This document shows, piece by piece, positions 49,979-60,823 of a DNA stretch of 64,000 bases. The stretch comes from an uncultured Gammaproteobacteria bacterium. Lineage in GTDB: Bacteria > Pseudomonadota > Gammaproteobacteria > Pseudomonadales > Porticoccaceae. The number at the start of each line of letters is the position of its first letter. The stretch's first letter is position 1. The stretch is from positions 1-64,000 of the forward strand of contig CAJXQR010000012.1 in the NCBI GenBank assembly GCA_913058345.1, written 5' to 3'. A program made the translations under genes and the position numbers. The notes beneath the pieces were generated by a model, which saw only the letters and a list, made by a program, of their open reading frames with translations, did not search any database and was not told where the DNA came from.

Positions 49979-51315
49979 GGTTCGTCCTTTATCGTAGTCT
50001 TTGTTGTAACGCCGCCGACGCTGGCAGCGTTCTCTGTGAGAGAATCAAGTGCAGGTGTTTCATCCGCTATCGGCAAATCAAACAAATCGTGGGTCCAGCG
50101 AATATAGTTTCTATCGCCCTGCTCGCCCGCTTTTTTCAGCCGCGTACTGGGCGCGTGCAAAAACTTATTCGTCAGGCCGTGGGCCAACTGGCGCAACACC
50201 TGCTCTGCCGATTGGCCCTGGGCTATTGAGGCCAGGGCCTTATCGAGTTCCGCATCGCGCATCGCACCAAAATTATCGCGAAAGGCGCGAATCGTACCCA
50301 CCGCTTGCTGACCGCGCAATTGATTCTTCCAGTTGAGCACACCTTGCTCGATAATTGCCTCGGCTTGACTCGCCGCATCTTCTCGATGCCGTAAATTGAC
50401 TTCGATCACTTCTTGTAAATCATCGACCGTGTATAAATAAACATCATCGAGCTGGGCAACCTGAGGCTCGATATCCCGGGGGACGGCGATATCAACCATA
50501 AAAATGGGTCGGTGTTTACGCTGTTTTAAGGCCGATTCGACAGCACCTTTACCCAAAATCGGCAATTGGCTAGCCGTCGATGAAATAACGATATCGGCCC
50601 GGTGTAAGTACCCGGGAATGTCTGATAGCAAGATTGCCTCAGCAGAGAATACGTCGGCCATTTCCCTGGCGCGGGCCAGAGTTCGATTAGCGACAATAAT
50701 ATCGCCGACACCTTGCTCACGCAGGTGACGCGCCAAAAGCTCGACCGTTTCGCCGGCACCAATTAACAGCGCACTGACTTCATTCATTGCGCTGAATATA
50801 CGCTGCGCCAGACTAACCGCTGCATAGGCCACTGACACAGGGTTCTGGCCAATGGCTGTTTCACTGCGCACGCGTTTGGCGGTGCTAAAGACGCTCTGGA
50901 AAACCTGGGCCAATAGCCCATCTACCGTACCCGCTTTCTGTGCAACAGCATAACTCGACTTCATTTGGCCAAGTATCTGCGGCTCACCCAAAACCATCGA
51001 ATCAAGACCGCTGGCGACTTTCATCATATGCTGCACCGCTTTATCATCCTCGAGCACATAATAACTGGTACCCAGCGAATCGACGGACAAGCGATGATGC
51101 GCTGCCAGCCACGTCAATAAAGCGTCCTGCGTTATATTGCCAGAGGCATAAAGCTCAGTACGATTACAAGTGGATAAAATAGCCAACGTGTCAGCACCAC
51201 TGGCCTCACGGCCCTGTTGCAAGCTTAAAATCATTTCATCGGGGGCAAAGGCAACCCGCTCGCGAACGTCGAGACTTGCTGTACGATGGTTGATTCCTAG
51301 GACAATCAGGGGCAT
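49975..51315 (-). CDS. hemA: Glutamyl-tRNA reductase
   Basis: 446 residues. N-terminal [18 protein letters not shown], the catalytic Cys in [28 protein letters not shown], the NADPH domain with [16 protein letters not shown], and the dimerisation helices followed by a C-terminal extension of about 30 residues ([21 protein letters not shown]). First step of the C5 pathway to 5-aminolevulinate and haem. Divergent from the TPR lipoprotein gene and first gene of hemA-prfA-prmC. Confidence 0.97.
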   Translation of the reverse strand: MPLIVLGINHRTASLDVRERVAFAPDEMILSLQQGREASGADTLAILSTCNRTELYASGNITQDALLTWLAAHHRLSVDSLGTSYYVLEDDKAVQHMMKVASGLDSMVLGEPQILGQMKSSYAVAQKAGTVDGLLAQVFQSVFSTAKRVRSETAIGQNPVSVAYAAVSLAQRIFSAMNEVSALLIGAGETVELLARHLREQGVGDIIVANRTLARAREMADVFSAEAILLSDIPGYLHRADIVISSTASQLPILGKGAVESALKQRKHRPIFMVDIAVPRDIEPQVAQLDDVYLYTVDDLQEVIEVNLRHREDAASQAEAIIEQGVLNWKNQLRGQQAVGTIRAFRDNFGAMRDAELDKALASIAQGQSAEQVLRQLAHGLTNKFLHAPSTRLKKAGEQGDRNYIRWTHDLFDLPIADETPALDSLTENAASVGGVTTKTTIKDEP

Positions 51316-51426
51316 AAAGGACCAATATAGATGTGTTTCACAGTCGCAACTAGGAATCTTAACGTTTCATAGTTGTCACAATTATACTCACTACTTTCTA
51401 CGGCAACAGCCCGGAATTACTCTGCT

Positions 51427-53199
51427 ATGCTCGATAAGCCCCTCTTAAGTGGTCAATTCACGCTCGCGAAGCTCAAACCTCGAGCTTTATTGTCAGTTGC
51501 CGCACTACTGATAATGACCGCCTGCGCCTCCCCAGAAGTGACAAAAAACGCACAAGCCAAGACTAAAAACACACCAGCCGAGCCCTCATCAAGCAGCCCA
51601 GACTTTCCCGTTCGCCCCTTCCCAGAAGATACTTTTTACGACTTGCTGGTTGCTGAAGTCGCTGGCACCCGAGGGAATCTTGACCTGGCGCTCGAAAATT
51701 ACCACCGCCAGGCTTTCATTACTCGTGACCCCGGTGTTATCGCCAGAGCGGTGAGCACCGCCTCTTATCAAAAAAATAATGACGCCCTTCAGGAGCTTGG
51801 TGTTTTGTGGGCTGAGGTCGAGCCCGAGAGTTTGCAAGCCCGCAATATGGCTTTTTACGCGCAAGCTCAACGCGGTAACTTCGATCTCGCTTTCGAACAC
51901 GCCGAATTTTTACTGCGCCAAAATAACGGCAAATACATGGTGTTGCTGCCCAGCTATACTGCTGAACTCGATGAAGCGCATCGCCTCCGTCTGCTGAAGC
52001 ATTATGTTGCCGGCGAACAAAACCACCCCAACAACCGAGATCTCTTGCTGGGCAAAACATTGTTGTTGGCCCAACTTGACCGCATCGACGATGCACTAAA
52101 CACCGTGCAGCAGATTCTAAACAACCACCCCGACGACCAGCCGGCTCGGCTTGTGGTCTCGCAAATTTTACATAAAGCAGGGCGTTACGAGGCATCCATT
52201 GAGGCACTAAAGCAGGGCCTCAAGCGCTCACCCCAAAGCCAGCAATTACAACTACAACTCGTCCGCTTTGTGGCCGAAAAAGATCTTCCCCTCGCAGTAG
52301 AAAAAATGACAGCACTGGCCGAACAAGCGCCTGCCAACTATAAATTCAAGCTAGCGCTAGCTCTTCTCCATCGTGAAAACCATGACCCCGAACCCGCCAA
52401 AGAAATCTACCGCAAGCTGATCGATAATGGCCATTCAACTTCACAGGCACATTATCAACTTGCTGTCATGGCTGAACAGAACCAGCAATTTGATGAGGCC
52501 TTGAAGCACTACCACAGTGTCAGCAGCAACGATCTCTTTTTACAGGCCACTGTTCGCATTAGCCAGATATTGGCGAATCGCGATCAACTCAATGACGCTC
52601 GACTCTATTTGCACAAATTGCGTCTCGACTACCCCAATCACACCAGCGCTTTCTATCAGATTGAGAGCCAGCTGTTGATTGAACAGCAAGTCCATCAAAG
52701 TGCCCAGGCTTTGCTCGACGAGGGGCTCGCAGAGCATCCTGATAATATTGAGCTACTGTACAGCCGCTCCCTAGTCCACGAAAAGCTCGGCAATCTGGCC
52801 GCCACCGAAAGGGATCTGCGGGCTATTCTCGAGCGCGACACCAATAATGCCTCAGCCCTCAATGCCCTGGGTTACACATTAGCCAATCGTACCGACCGCT
52901 ATGATGAGGCTCTCGAACTCATTCAGCGAGCTCTGGCCATTAAACCTAACGACCCTGCCATCAGAGACAGCCTAGGCTGGGTACTTTATAAACGAGGCGA
53001 ATACGATGAAGCGCTGGGCCATTTGCGTGCAGCGATGAACACGATGCCCGACCCCGAGGTCGCCGCCCACCTGGGAGAGGTATTGTGGGCAACCGGCGAA
53101 GAGGAAGAAGCGCGTTCCATCTGGCAAGATGCCATCAACAATCATCCCGGCAGTGAATTCTTGCTCAACACGTTAAAACGTTTAAATGTTCAGCTCTGA
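51427..53199 (+). CDS. TPR-repeat lipoprotein (PA4667-like)
   Basis: 590 residues from the ATG at 51427; an upstream TTG at 51373 would add 18 and spoil the signal. The signal sequence is KPRALLSVAALLIMTACAS with a lipobox at TAC, so a lipidated Cys about residue 33. The rest is a chain of tetratricopeptide repeats, for example QLAVMAEQNQQFDEALKHYHSV and NALGYTLANRTDRYDEALELIQRAL, suited to protein binding in the periplasm. The place beside hemA and lolB is that of PA4667 in Pseudomonas, whose role is not settled. Good synteny. Confidence 0.9.
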   Translation: MLDKPLLSGQFTLAKLKPRALLSVAALLIMTACASPEVTKNAQAKTKNTPAEPSSSSPDFPVRPFPEDTFYDLLVAEVAGTRGNLDLALENYHRQAFITRDPGVIARAVSTASYQKNNDALQELGVLWAEVEPESLQARNMAFYAQAQRGNFDLAFEHAEFLLRQNNGKYMVLLPSYTAELDEAHRLRLLKHYVAGEQNHPNNRDLLLGKTLLLAQLDRIDDALNTVQQILNNHPDDQPARLVVSQILHKAGRYEASIEALKQGLKRSPQSQQLQLQLVRFVAEKDLPLAVEKMTALAEQAPANYKFKLALALLHRENHDPEPAKEIYRKLIDNGHSTSQAHYQLAVMAEQNQQFDEALKHYHSVSSNDLFLQATVRISQILANRDQLNDARLYLHKLRLDYPNHTSAFYQIESQLLIEQQVHQSAQALLDEGLAEHPDNIELLYSRSLVHEKLGNLAATERDLRAILERDTNNASALNALGYTLANRTDRYDEALELIQRALAIKPNDPAIRDSLGWVLYKRGEYDEALGHLRAAMNTMPDPEVAAHLGEVLWATGEEEEARSIWQDAINNHPGSEFLLNTLKRLNVQL

Positions 53200-53261
53200 A
53201 TATCCAACTCTGCGCGCTTGCTTTAGAATAGCCCGACTTAAACTGCCAGCATTTTACGCCG

Positions 53262-54002
53262 ATGCCCAATCTGCCAAGGCTCCATCCTCCAAGAACCAAG
53301 CTGCCAAGCCGTATCGGCCGGAGGTCTGAGGGCTGGCGTTTTTGGCCCTCTCTCGGCCTCATCATCCCGCTGCTTTTTCTCAATGCCTGTGTGCCGCTAC
53401 GCGAGCCACCTGCTCTCAGCACTCAGCGTACGCCCCCCTCATGGCTATCCCATCAATCCCAGATGGCAAGCATTGACAGCTGGCAACTCAAAGGCAAGCT
53501 GGCTTATCGCAACGACGCAGATTCCGGTAGTGCTTGGTTTGACTGGACCCAGGACGGCGATAACTTCAACATATATTTAAGCGGTCCTTTGGGTATGGGT
53601 ACCGTGCAAATTAGCGGCAACCCAGAAGCCATCACCCTGAGCCAACCGGGAGAAGCCGACATAAACGCCCGCTCTTCCAGCGCATTAACTCAACAACTTT
53701 TTGGCTGGCAATTACCCGTAGACCAAATGCGCCACTGGGTCAGAGGCATTCCTGCCAGTCCATCAAGCAGTGTTATAAAAACGTTCAACGCGGAGGGTTT
53801 GCTCGACAGTTTGCAAGAAGATAATTGGCAGCTGACTATCAACCGTTACCAGACAGGGCCTGTCGGGCCATTACCGAGTATCATCAAAGGCCGTAGCGAC
53901 GATCTGGCGTTTACTCTGCTTTTAAAAGTCTGGTCTTTTCCAGATCACCATCCGCAGCACGACATCTCCGACCCAAGCCACTCACCCAATAAATCAGAAT
54001 AG
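53262..54002 (+). CDS. lolB: Outer-membrane lipoprotein receptor LolB
   Basis: 246 residues. Lipoprotein signal ending FLNACVP, with an unusually long basic lead (about 33 residues before the hydrophobic core). The mature part has WQLKGKLAYRNDADSGSAWFDWTQDGDNFNIYLSGPLGMGTVQISG and LPVDQMRHWVRGIP, typical of LolB. It accepts lipoproteins from periplasmic LolA and inserts them into the outer membrane. No good ribosome site is seen before the ATG; place before ispE is the conserved one. Confidence 0.93.
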   Translation: MPNLPRLHPPRTKLPSRIGRRSEGWRFWPSLGLIIPLLFLNACVPLREPPALSTQRTPPSWLSHQSQMASIDSWQLKGKLAYRNDADSGSAWFDWTQDGDNFNIYLSGPLGMGTVQISGNPEAITLSQPGEADINARSSSALTQQLFGWQLPVDQMRHWVRGIPASPSSSVIKTFNAEGLLDSLQEDNWQLTINRYQTGPVGPLPSIIKGRSDDLAFTLLLKVWSFPDHHPQHDISDPSHSPNKSE

Positions 54003-54004
54003 TC

Positions 54005-54865
54005 GTGACACAAAACCTTCTCAGCCTGCCAGCACCGGCGAAAATCAATCTTTTTTTACACATTACCGGACGTCGCCCAGACGGCTATCACCAGTTACAA
54101 ACCTTGTTTCAGCTTCTCGACTACGGCGACCAATTGGACTTCCGGCGACGCGATGATGCGACGATTACACTTAGCCCCACCCACCCTGCGATTGCCGACA
54201 AAGATAATCTTGTCTATCGCGCGGCCAAAGCCCTACAGCAACAAGCTGTGCGAAAAAACCCGGGGCAGCATTACGGCGCCGCTATTCAGTTGACGAAACG
54301 CCTACCTCTCGGTGGAGGCCTGGGGGGCGGCAGCAGTGATGCAGCGACCACTTTAATCGGCCTCAATCGACTGTGGCAGCTGGATTTCAGCCGCGAACAA
54401 CTTGCCACCATAGGCCTAAAACTGGGCGCCGATGTCCCTGTTTTCATCCATGGCCGAACAGCATGGGCGGAGGGAATTGGCGAAATACTCAAGCCTGTCG
54501 ACATGATCGATTGCTGGTATCTCGTCCTCGCACCCGCCGTTGAAGTCTCAACGGCAACAATATTCTCACACCAACAATTGACAAGGGACGCACGCGCTAT
54601 CACAATACGCGCCTTTCTCGAGCAGGGTGGCAGAAATGCTTGCCAACCCATAGCGGAAAAGCTCTACCCTGAGGTAAAAACAGCCCGACAATGGCTGGAG
54701 CAATACGCAAATGTTCGAATGACCGGCACCGGCGCCTGTATTTTTGCCTCCTTCGAGGATGAAGCACAAGCACGTCGAGTACTGGTCGATGTTCCGCAAC
54801 GATGGCAGGCTTTTGTCGCCAGGGGAGTTAACCACTCACCAGCCTATTCAAGCGGTTCATCATGA
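54005..54865 (+). CDS. ispE: 4-diphosphocytidyl-2-C-methyl-D-erythritol kinase
   Basis: 286 residues from a GTG start two bases after the lolB stop. GHMP kinase motifs: PAPAKINLFLHITGRRPDGYHQLQT, LPLGGGLGGGSSDAATTL (ATP loop), GADVPVFIHG and the C-terminal RMTGTGACIFASF. Fourth step of the MEP isoprenoid pathway. Directly followed by tRNA(Gln) and prs, as in other gammaproteobacteria. Confidence 0.97.
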   Translation: MTQNLLSLPAPAKINLFLHITGRRPDGYHQLQTLFQLLDYGDQLDFRRRDDATITLSPTHPAIADKDNLVYRAAKALQQQAVRKNPGQHYGAAIQLTKRLPLGGGLGGGSSDAATTLIGLNRLWQLDFSREQLATIGLKLGADVPVFIHGRTAWAEGIGEILKPVDMIDCWYLVLAPAVEVSTATIFSHQQLTRDARAITIRAFLEQGGRNACQPIAEKLYPEVKTARQWLEQYANVRMTGTGACIFASFEDEAQARRVLVDVPQRWQAFVARGVNHSPAYSSGSS

Positions 54866-54886
54866 AATAGTTAACACAAGCTTTAT

Positions 54887-54962
54887 TGGGGCGTGGCCAA
54901 GTGGTTAAGGCAACGGGTTTTGATCCCGTCACTCGGAGGTTCGAATCCTCCCGCCCCAGCCA
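54887..54962 (+). tRNA. tRNA-Gln (TTG)
   Basis: 76 bases including an encoded CCA. Acceptor TGGGGCG pairs with CGCCCCA; anticodon stem ACGGG/CCCGT with loop TTTTGAT, anticodon TTG at 54920-54922; T-arm GGAGG-TTCGAAT-CCTCC. It lies between ispE and prs and may be processed from their transcript. Confidence 0.98.
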
Positions 54963-55005
54963 TATTCTAGCACCCCTGCGCAGTCCGTGATTTCAGGATA
55001 CCCCC

Positions 55006-55947
55006 ATGCCCAACTTGATGTTGTTCTCAGGAAATTCTAATCCACAGTTGGCAAAGGAAATCGCCACTCACCTCGGCCTCAATATCGGCAATGCTCAGGT
55101 GTCACATTTTTCAGACGGCGAAATCAGTGTCCAGATCGATGACAATGTGCGCGGCCGCGATGTCTTTATCATTCAGCCCACCTGTGCACCGACCAATAAA
55201 AACTTGATGGAACTGATTTTTATTGTCGATGCCATGCGCCGCTCTTCAGCGGGCCGCATCACAGCGGTCGTGCCCTATTTCGGCTATGCACGCCAGGATA
55301 GACGCGTACGTTCAGCCCGCGTACCCATCAGTGCCAAGGTCGTCGCCGACATGATCAACAACGTTGGCGTTAATCGCGTTTTAACTGTCGATCTGCACGC
55401 CGAGCAAATCCAGGGGTTTTTCGACTGCGCAGTTGATAACGTCTACGGCTCGCCCGTCTTAATCAATGATATTGAAAAACAAAATTACGAAGACCTCCTC
55501 GTGGTGTCCCCCGACATCGGTGGTGTCGTACGTGCGAGGGCCATCGCAAAACAACTCAATACTGATCTGGCGATTATCGACAAACGCAGGCCCGAGGCCA
55601 ACCAGGCCCAGGTTATGAATATTATTGGTGACGTCGCCGGCCGCACCTGTTTGCTGGTTGATGATATTGTCGATACGGCTGGCACCTTGTGCAAAGCTGC
55701 AGATGCCCTCAAAGAACAGGGCGCCAAACACGTCGTTGCCTATTGCACCCACCCGGTGTTGTCCGGCAAGGCAATAGAAAACATACACAACTCCCATCTC
55801 GACAGCCTGGTGGTCACAAACAGCATCCCTCTGACTGAGAGAGCTAGCGCTTGCCAGCAAATACGCCAACTGTCATTGGGCCACATGCTGGCCGAGGCCA
55901 TCCGCCGCGTCAGCAACGAAGAATCCATCAGCGCAATGTTTGTCTAA
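55006..55947 (+). CDS. prs: Ribose-phosphate pyrophosphokinase
   Basis: 313 residues, standard size. [62 protein letters not shown] and the PRPP-binding [17 protein letters not shown]. It makes PRPP from ribose-5-phosphate and ATP for nucleotide, His and Trp synthesis. Follows the tRNA(Gln) gene. Confidence 0.98.
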   Translation: MPNLMLFSGNSNPQLAKEIATHLGLNIGNAQVSHFSDGEISVQIDDNVRGRDVFIIQPTCAPTNKNLMELIFIVDAMRRSSAGRITAVVPYFGYARQDRRVRSARVPISAKVVADMINNVGVNRVLTVDLHAEQIQGFFDCAVDNVYGSPVLINDIEKQNYEDLLVVSPDIGGVVRARAIAKQLNTDLAIIDKRRPEANQAQVMNIIGDVAGRTCLLVDDIVDTAGTLCKAADALKEQGAKHVVAYCTHPVLSGKAIENIHNSHLDSLVVTNSIPLTERASACQQIRQLSLGHMLAEAIRRVSNEESISAMFV

Positions 55948-56062
55948 CAACGAGCAAACCTTGCCCGGATACCCCCCCACCAGACTTCTCGGCGGGGATT
56001 AACCCATCCGCTATACACTGGGTCGCAACAGCTATAGCGGTACAACATAGGAGTAAAGGCAA

Positions 56063-56710
56063 ATGGTCGATTTCGTCCTCAATGCCAAAGCCCGTAGCGA
56101 TATAGGGAAAGGTGCGAGCCGCCGCCTACGTCGCTTGGACAACCAAGTCCCCGCTATTATTTATGGCCTGGATAAAACGCCTGAGAATATTTCTCTAGCC
56201 AGTAACGAGCTGAGCCACGCGCTGGAGAATGAAGCATTTTATTCTCACATTATCGAGCTTAACATCGACGATAAAAAGCAGAACGTGATTCTTAAAGATC
56301 TGCAACGCCACCCGGCAAAAGTCGAAATTCTGCATGCCGATTTTTTGCGAGTCGATTTAACACAGAAGCTCACTATTCGTGTACCCCTGCACTTTATTAA
56401 TGAAGATGAATGTCACGGCGTTAAGATGGAAGGCGGCCAAATTTCCCACAGCACGAACGAGCTGGAAGTGGAATGTCTGCCTGGGGATATCCCCGAGTAC
56501 ATCGAAGTCGATATGACCGCGATCACTCTCGGTCAAACGCTGCACATCTCCGATGTAAACTTACCCGACGGAGTCACCAGTGTTGCCCTGTCTCACGGGG
56601 AAGATCACGATCTACCCGTCGCCGCAGTCAACAAGTCTAAAGCTGTCGAAGAAGAGACAGAAGACGACGCTCCTGAAGCTGCAGACGATACCGGTGAGGA
56701 AGAAGCCTAA
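56063..56710 (+). CDS. rplY: 50S ribosomal protein L25 (general stress protein CTC type)
   Basis: 215 residues. N-terminal L25 domain (NAKARSDIGKGASRRLRRLDNQVPAIIYG) binding 5S rRNA plus the C-terminal TL5 domain, so the long CTC form. It ends in an acidic tail of about 22 residues (rich in Glu, Asp, Ala). TAGGAG lies 9 bases before the ATG. Place between prs and pth is conserved. Confidence 0.97.
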   Translation: MVDFVLNAKARSDIGKGASRRLRRLDNQVPAIIYGLDKTPENISLASNELSHALENEAFYSHIIELNIDDKKQNVILKDLQRHPAKVEILHADFLRVDLTQKLTIRVPLHFINEDECHGVKMEGGQISHSTNELEVECLPGDIPEYIEVDMTAITLGQTLHISDVNLPDGVTSVALSHGEDHDLPVAAVNKSKAVEEETEDDAPEAADDTGEEEA

Positions 56711-56744
56711 AGGTTCGCTGGTTTTCGTCCGCTAGGCCCTGGCA

Positions 56745-57326
56745 TTGGATACGGCAGTAAGGCTCGTGGTGGGACTGGGTAATCCCGGCCCCCAATACGC
56801 GCACACTCGCCACAATGCTGGGGCCGATTTTGTTACAGCACTGGCCGAATATCACGGTGCCCACTTTAAAACAGAAAGTAAATTTTCCGGCGAAACAGCC
56901 CGTTTTACCCTAAACGCTCAGGACATACGCCTACTGAGGCCCTCGACCTATATGAACCTCAGTGGCCAGGCCGTCGGGCCGATGGCCAAGTTTTACAATA
57001 TTCCCCCCGAGGCCATACTGGTCGCCCACGATGAGCTCGATATTGAACCGGGCAAAGCCCGTCTCAAAATTGGCGGCGGTCACGGCGGGCACAATGGCTT
57101 GAAAGATATCATCAAAGCCCTGGGCAACAACAAGAATTTTGCCCGCCTGCGAATTGGCGTCGGTCATCCTGGCCACTCTAGCGACGTGGTCAACTATGTT
57201 TTACGCCGCGCACCGCAATCTGAACAACAACTCATCGAAGATAGCATTAGCGCCGCCCTTAAGATCACACCTGAATTGGTCGAAGGGCAGTGGAACAAGG
57301 CGATGAAAGCACTGCACACACAATAA
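56745..57326 (+). CDS. pth: Peptidyl-tRNA hydrolase
   Basis: 193 residues. VVGLGNPGPQYAHTRHNAG with the catalytic His, YMNLSGQAV, HDELDIEPGKARLKIGGGHGGHNGLKDI and RIGVGHPG. It releases peptides from prematurely dropped peptidyl-tRNA. The start is taken as TTG 56745 because it gives the normal N-terminal length; no ATG or good ribosome site lies nearby, so expression may depend on coupling to rplY, 34 bases upstream. Confidence 0.96.
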   Translation: MDTAVRLVVGLGNPGPQYAHTRHNAGADFVTALAEYHGAHFKTESKFSGETARFTLNAQDIRLLRPSTYMNLSGQAVGPMAKFYNIPPEAILVAHDELDIEPGKARLKIGGGHGGHNGLKDIIKALGNNKNFARLRIGVGHPGHSSDVVNYVLRRAPQSEQQLIEDSISAALKITPELVEGQWNKAMKALHTQ

Positions 57327-57414
57327 GCAGATATTCAAAGGGCACATTACATAAGCAATCATGAGTGCGAGCCGAGTAACAGCCGCGCCCATTCAGCAAA
57401 CACAGAGGATCACC

Positions 57415-58506
57415 ATGGGTTTCAAATGCGGTATTGTCGGCCTGCCCAACGTGGGCAAATCGACCCTGTTTAACGCACTCACCAAGGCTGGTATCGATGC
57501 GGAAAACTTCCCATTCTGCACCATCGAGCCCAACACTGGCGTCGTGCCCGTACCCGATCCGCGCCAGGACGCCCTCGCCGCCATCGTTAAGCCCGAACGC
57601 GTCCTACCCACCACCATGGAATTTGTTGATATTGCCGGCCTGGTCGAGGGTGCCTCCAAGGGTGAGGGCCTGGGTAATCAGTTTTTGGCCAATATCCGTG
57701 AAACCGATGCCATTGCCCATGTGGTGCGCTGCTTTGAAGACGAGAATGTCATTCACGTCGCCAATCAAATAAACCCGCTCGCTGACATTGAAATCATTAA
57801 TACTGAGCTCGCCCTGGCTGACCTCGACGCAGTGGAAAAAGCCCTACAAAAAACGGCCCGCGCCGCGAAAGGTAAGGATAAGGACGCGATTGCTTTGCAG
57901 GCTGTACTCGAGCGACTCTTACCCCACCTTAACGAAGCCAAGCCGCTGCGAAGCCTCGGGCTATCAGAAGACGATGTTGAGAAACTGAGCGAAGTCAGTC
58001 TAATGACCCTGAAACCTACGCTCTACATCGCCAACATTGCCGAAGACGGCTTTGAGGACAATCCTTTGCTCGCCGCGGTCGAAGCACTCGCCGCTACCGA
58101 AGGCGCCAAGGTGGTGCCCATTTGCAATAAACTCGAGGCAGAAATCTCTGAGCTGGACGATGAAGATAAGGCCGATTTTCTCGCCGACCTGGGCATGGAT
58201 GAACCTGGACTCAACAGAGTGATTCGCGTCGGTTACCAATTGCTCAACCTGCAAACCTATTTCACCGCCGGCGTGAAAGAAGTCCGCGCCTGGACCATTC
58301 CCGTGGGGGCCACCGCACCACAGGCTGCAGGCAAAATTCACACTGACTTTGAAAAAGGCTTTATTCGCGCCGAGGTTATTAGCTATGACGACTTTATCGC
58401 CGGCAATGGCGAGCAGGGCGCCAAAGATGCCGGCAAATGGCGCCTTGAGGGAAAAGACTATATCGTGCAGGATGGTGACGTCATTCACTTCCGGTTTAAT
58501 GTGTGA
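57415..58506 (+). CDS. ychF: Redox-regulated ATPase YchF (Obg family)
   Basis: 363 residues from the ATG at 57415, which has AGAGGA upstream; 18 extra upstream residues do not fit the family. P-loop GLPNVGKST, then [32 protein letters not shown] and the C-terminal TGS domain ([30 protein letters not shown]). YchF binds ATP rather than GTP and associates with ribosomes. Classic neighbour of pth. Its stop overlaps the following GTG start. Confidence 0.97.
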   Translation: MGFKCGIVGLPNVGKSTLFNALTKAGIDAENFPFCTIEPNTGVVPVPDPRQDALAAIVKPERVLPTTMEFVDIAGLVEGASKGEGLGNQFLANIRETDAIAHVVRCFEDENVIHVANQINPLADIEIINTELALADLDAVEKALQKTARAAKGKDKDAIALQAVLERLLPHLNEAKPLRSLGLSEDDVEKLSEVSLMTLKPTLYIANIAEDGFEDNPLLAAVEALAATEGAKVVPICNKLEAEISELDDEDKADFLADLGMDEPGLNRVIRVGYQLLNLQTYFTAGVKEVRAWTIPVGATAPQAAGKIHTDFEKGFIRAEVISYDDFIAGNGEQGAKDAGKWRLEGKDYIVQDGDVIHFRFNV

Positions 58507-59525
58507 GTACTCGCCCCAAGGCCTCAAAAAAAACAACAGCTAGGCCTGATGGAAACAATCTGGGCAGTAGCTCGGCAAACATCGCGGCAAACAGGGGTAT
58601 CCACACCACCTCTGGGCGTGCTGCCTACGGCTTTGGCCTGGTGCTGCTGGCCTGCGTGACCTGGGGTTTCTTCCCCATTGCCGCCAAGGGCATCACCCAC
58701 CAGCTCGACGCCCACACTATTAATTTCTATCGTTTCGCCATCGCCGGACTCATGCTATTGCCCGTTTTGATCGCCCGGGGCTCTCTGCCGCGACTCGTCA
58801 GTAAAAGCAGCACTCGTCACAATCTGCGTCTCGTCGTCTGCGCCCTACTGCTAGTGACTAACTACTTTTTCTACATCATCGGCGTACAGCACATTACCCC
58901 AAGCGCCACACAAATTTTGATCCAGTTTTCCACTGTCTTGCTACTACTCGCGGGCGTCTTTTTTTTTGGTGAACGCCTATCCCGCCGCCAATGGCTAGGT
59001 TGCTTAGTATTTTTAGCGGGCCTGGTGATTTTCTTTTATCCGCGTATTATCGCCATGGTCGACGGTTTTAATGACTACGCTCTGGGTATGGGCCTGATCT
59101 CTCTAGCGGCCATCTCCTGGACGGGCTATGCCATACTGCAAAAACAACTGCTACTGCACTTCACCTCCTCGCAAATCATGCTGGTGGTTTATCTCCTCGG
59201 CTCATTGGCCTTCCTTCCCCTGGCACAACCACTAAGTATTGTTGAGCTCTCCACCCCCGGGCTGTTACTACTACTTTTTTGTGGCACCAGTACCTTGATT
59301 GGTTCTGGCAGCTTCTCAGAAGCCATGGCTCATATCGAAGCGTCCAAGGCCAGCGCCATGCTTTCTACCTTACCGATCTTTACGATTCTATTTATGTGGT
59401 GCCTGAGCTTTATTCCCGGTTTTGCTATTACACCAGAACCCCTGACAAGCCTGACGCTATCCGGAGCGACTCTCGTGGTCTTAGGCGCCTTGATGGTTGC
59501 TCTGAAGAGCACTAGCAAGTCCTAG
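58503..59525 (+). CDS. EamA/DMT-family transporter
   Basis: 340 residues from the GTG at 58503, which overlaps the ychF stop. A hydrophilic N-terminus of about 40 residues, rich in Lys/Ser/Asn, precedes ten membrane helices in two EamA halves (first helix [23 protein letters not shown]). The sequence resembles the RarD group ([51 protein letters not shown]). Substrate unknown; family members export metabolites. A later start would remove the odd N-terminal tail, but no better ribosome site is seen. Confidence 0.88.
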   Translation: MSTRPKASKKTTARPDGNNLGSSSANIAANRGIHTTSGRAAYGFGLVLLACVTWGFFPIAAKGITHQLDAHTINFYRFAIAGLMLLPVLIARGSLPRLVSKSSTRHNLRLVVCALLLVTNYFFYIIGVQHITPSATQILIQFSTVLLLLAGVFFFGERLSRRQWLGCLVFLAGLVIFFYPRIIAMVDGFNDYALGMGLISLAAISWTGYAILQKQLLLHFTSSQIMLVVYLLGSLAFLPLAQPLSIVELSTPGLLLLLFCGTSTLIGSGSFSEAMAHIEASKASAMLSTLPIFTILFMWCLSFIPGFAITPEPLTSLTLSGATLVVLGALMVALKSTSKS

Positions 59526-59547
59526 ACGAGCAGTCTATGCTGGCGTC

Positions 59548-60729
59548 ATGAAACGCCGTTTTCTCTTTCTCAGTCTATTACCTGTGCTTCTATTAGTGGC
59601 GTGGCTCACTTTATTCTTCAACTCAGGCGGCCTCTACACAAGCCTGCAATTAGGTAGCAAAGCGCTAGGCTTTGAAGTGTCAAAGCCTGAGGATGCCCCC
59701 AGCCCTCTCACTGCAGCAGCAGGCTTTAAGGTCGTGCTTTATTACAACGCAATCCCCGGACCCCGAGGGCTAGTCTACAGTCCTGCGGGGCTCATCGTCA
59801 GCAGCCCTGGCGAGGGCAGCGTATATCGGCTAATCGACAGCGATAACGACGGTAGCGCCGAAGAGCATCTTACAATCGTCGACCAGCTCAACAAACCCAC
59901 GGGCCTCGCCATTCACAACGCCTGGCTCTATATTGCAGAAACCGATGCTATCGGTCGTATTGCCTACAATCCCCTGAGCGGCGCAACGCAGGGCAGCTAC
60001 CAACGAATTATTCACGATTTACCCAGCGGCGGTAATCACTGGCGTCGCGTTATCCACTTTGGGCCTGATAACTGGCTCTATCTCGCCATTGGCTCCAGCT
60101 GTAATGTCTGTATTGAAGAAGACCCCCGCCGCGCCACCATCATGCGTTTTCACGCCGATGGCAGCGGCGGTGAGATTGTCGCCACAGGCTTGCGCAATAG
60201 CGCTGGCTTTGACTGGGCACCCTGGAATAATCAGCTCTACGCCACCGATAATGGCCGCGACTGGCTTGGCGACGACGAGCCACCCGACGAGCTCAATCAC
60301 ATCACTCACGGCAGCTTCTATGGCTGGCCCTTCAGCAATGGTTTTGGCAAAACCGATCCCGACTACGGCAACCACCCCGGTAAGCCACAGCAGCCGGCAA
60401 AACAGCCGGTACATGGCTTTCGCCCCCACAACGCATCACTAGGTATACTTTTTAACCGCAGTTCTCAGCTACCCGTCAACTATCAGCGCAGTGCTTTCGT
60501 CGCATTGCATGGCTCCTGGAATCGCACGACACCGGACGGCTATAAAGTGGTATCGCTGCACTGGACGAAAAATGGAAGCATTGTTGAAAAAGACTTCTTA
60601 ACAGGTTTCTTAACACCCAGGGGCAAAGTTATCGGTCGTCCCGCTGAACTCGCCCAGGACGAAAACGGCAGCCTTTATATCAGCGACGACCATGCAGACA
60701 CCCTTTACCGTCTATTTCCAACTCATTAG
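59548..60729 (+). CDS. Exported PQQ-type sorbosone/glucose dehydrogenase-like beta-propeller
   Basis: 393 residues. Signal peptide or anchor RFLFLSLLPVLLLVAWLTLFF, then a beta-propeller with YNAIPGPRGLVYSPAGLIVSSPGEGSVYRLIDSDNDG, HIGPDNW-like HFGPDNWLYLAIGSSCNVC, ATGLRNSAGFDWAPWNNQLYATDNGRDWLGDD, HGSFYGWPF and VALHGSWNRTTPDGYKVV. This matches the soluble aldose/sorbosone dehydrogenase family, which uses PQQ in the periplasm. No PQQ synthesis genes are in view. The CNVC pair may form a disulfide in the PQQ pocket. Confidence 0.88.
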   Translation: MKRRFLFLSLLPVLLLVAWLTLFFNSGGLYTSLQLGSKALGFEVSKPEDAPSPLTAAAGFKVVLYYNAIPGPRGLVYSPAGLIVSSPGEGSVYRLIDSDNDGSAEEHLTIVDQLNKPTGLAIHNAWLYIAETDAIGRIAYNPLSGATQGSYQRIIHDLPSGGNHWRRVIHFGPDNWLYLAIGSSCNVCIEEDPRRATIMRFHADGSGGEIVATGLRNSAGFDWAPWNNQLYATDNGRDWLGDDEPPDELNHITHGSFYGWPFSNGFGKTDPDYGNHPGKPQQPAKQPVHGFRPHNASLGILFNRSSQLPVNYQRSAFVALHGSWNRTTPDGYKVVSLHWTKNGSIVEKDFLTGFLTPRGKVIGRPAELAQDENGSLYISDDHADTLYRLFPTH

Positions 60730-60764
60730 CCACCCCACTAGACACAATAAATAAGCCAGCCAAC

Positions 60765-60793
60765 TTGACAACCCGCACTGAAATCGCCAAAAT
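60765..60793 (+). promoter_or_regulatory. Sigma-70 promoter of the tRNA-Met gene
   Basis: TTGACA (60765-60770), a 17-base spacer and CAAAAT (60788-60793; four of six matches). The start point would fall near 60800, after a C-rich discriminator, as in stable-RNA promoters. Confidence 0.6.
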
Positions 60794-60823
60794 CCCCCGC
60801 CTTCAAAGATCCACCTATTTTGT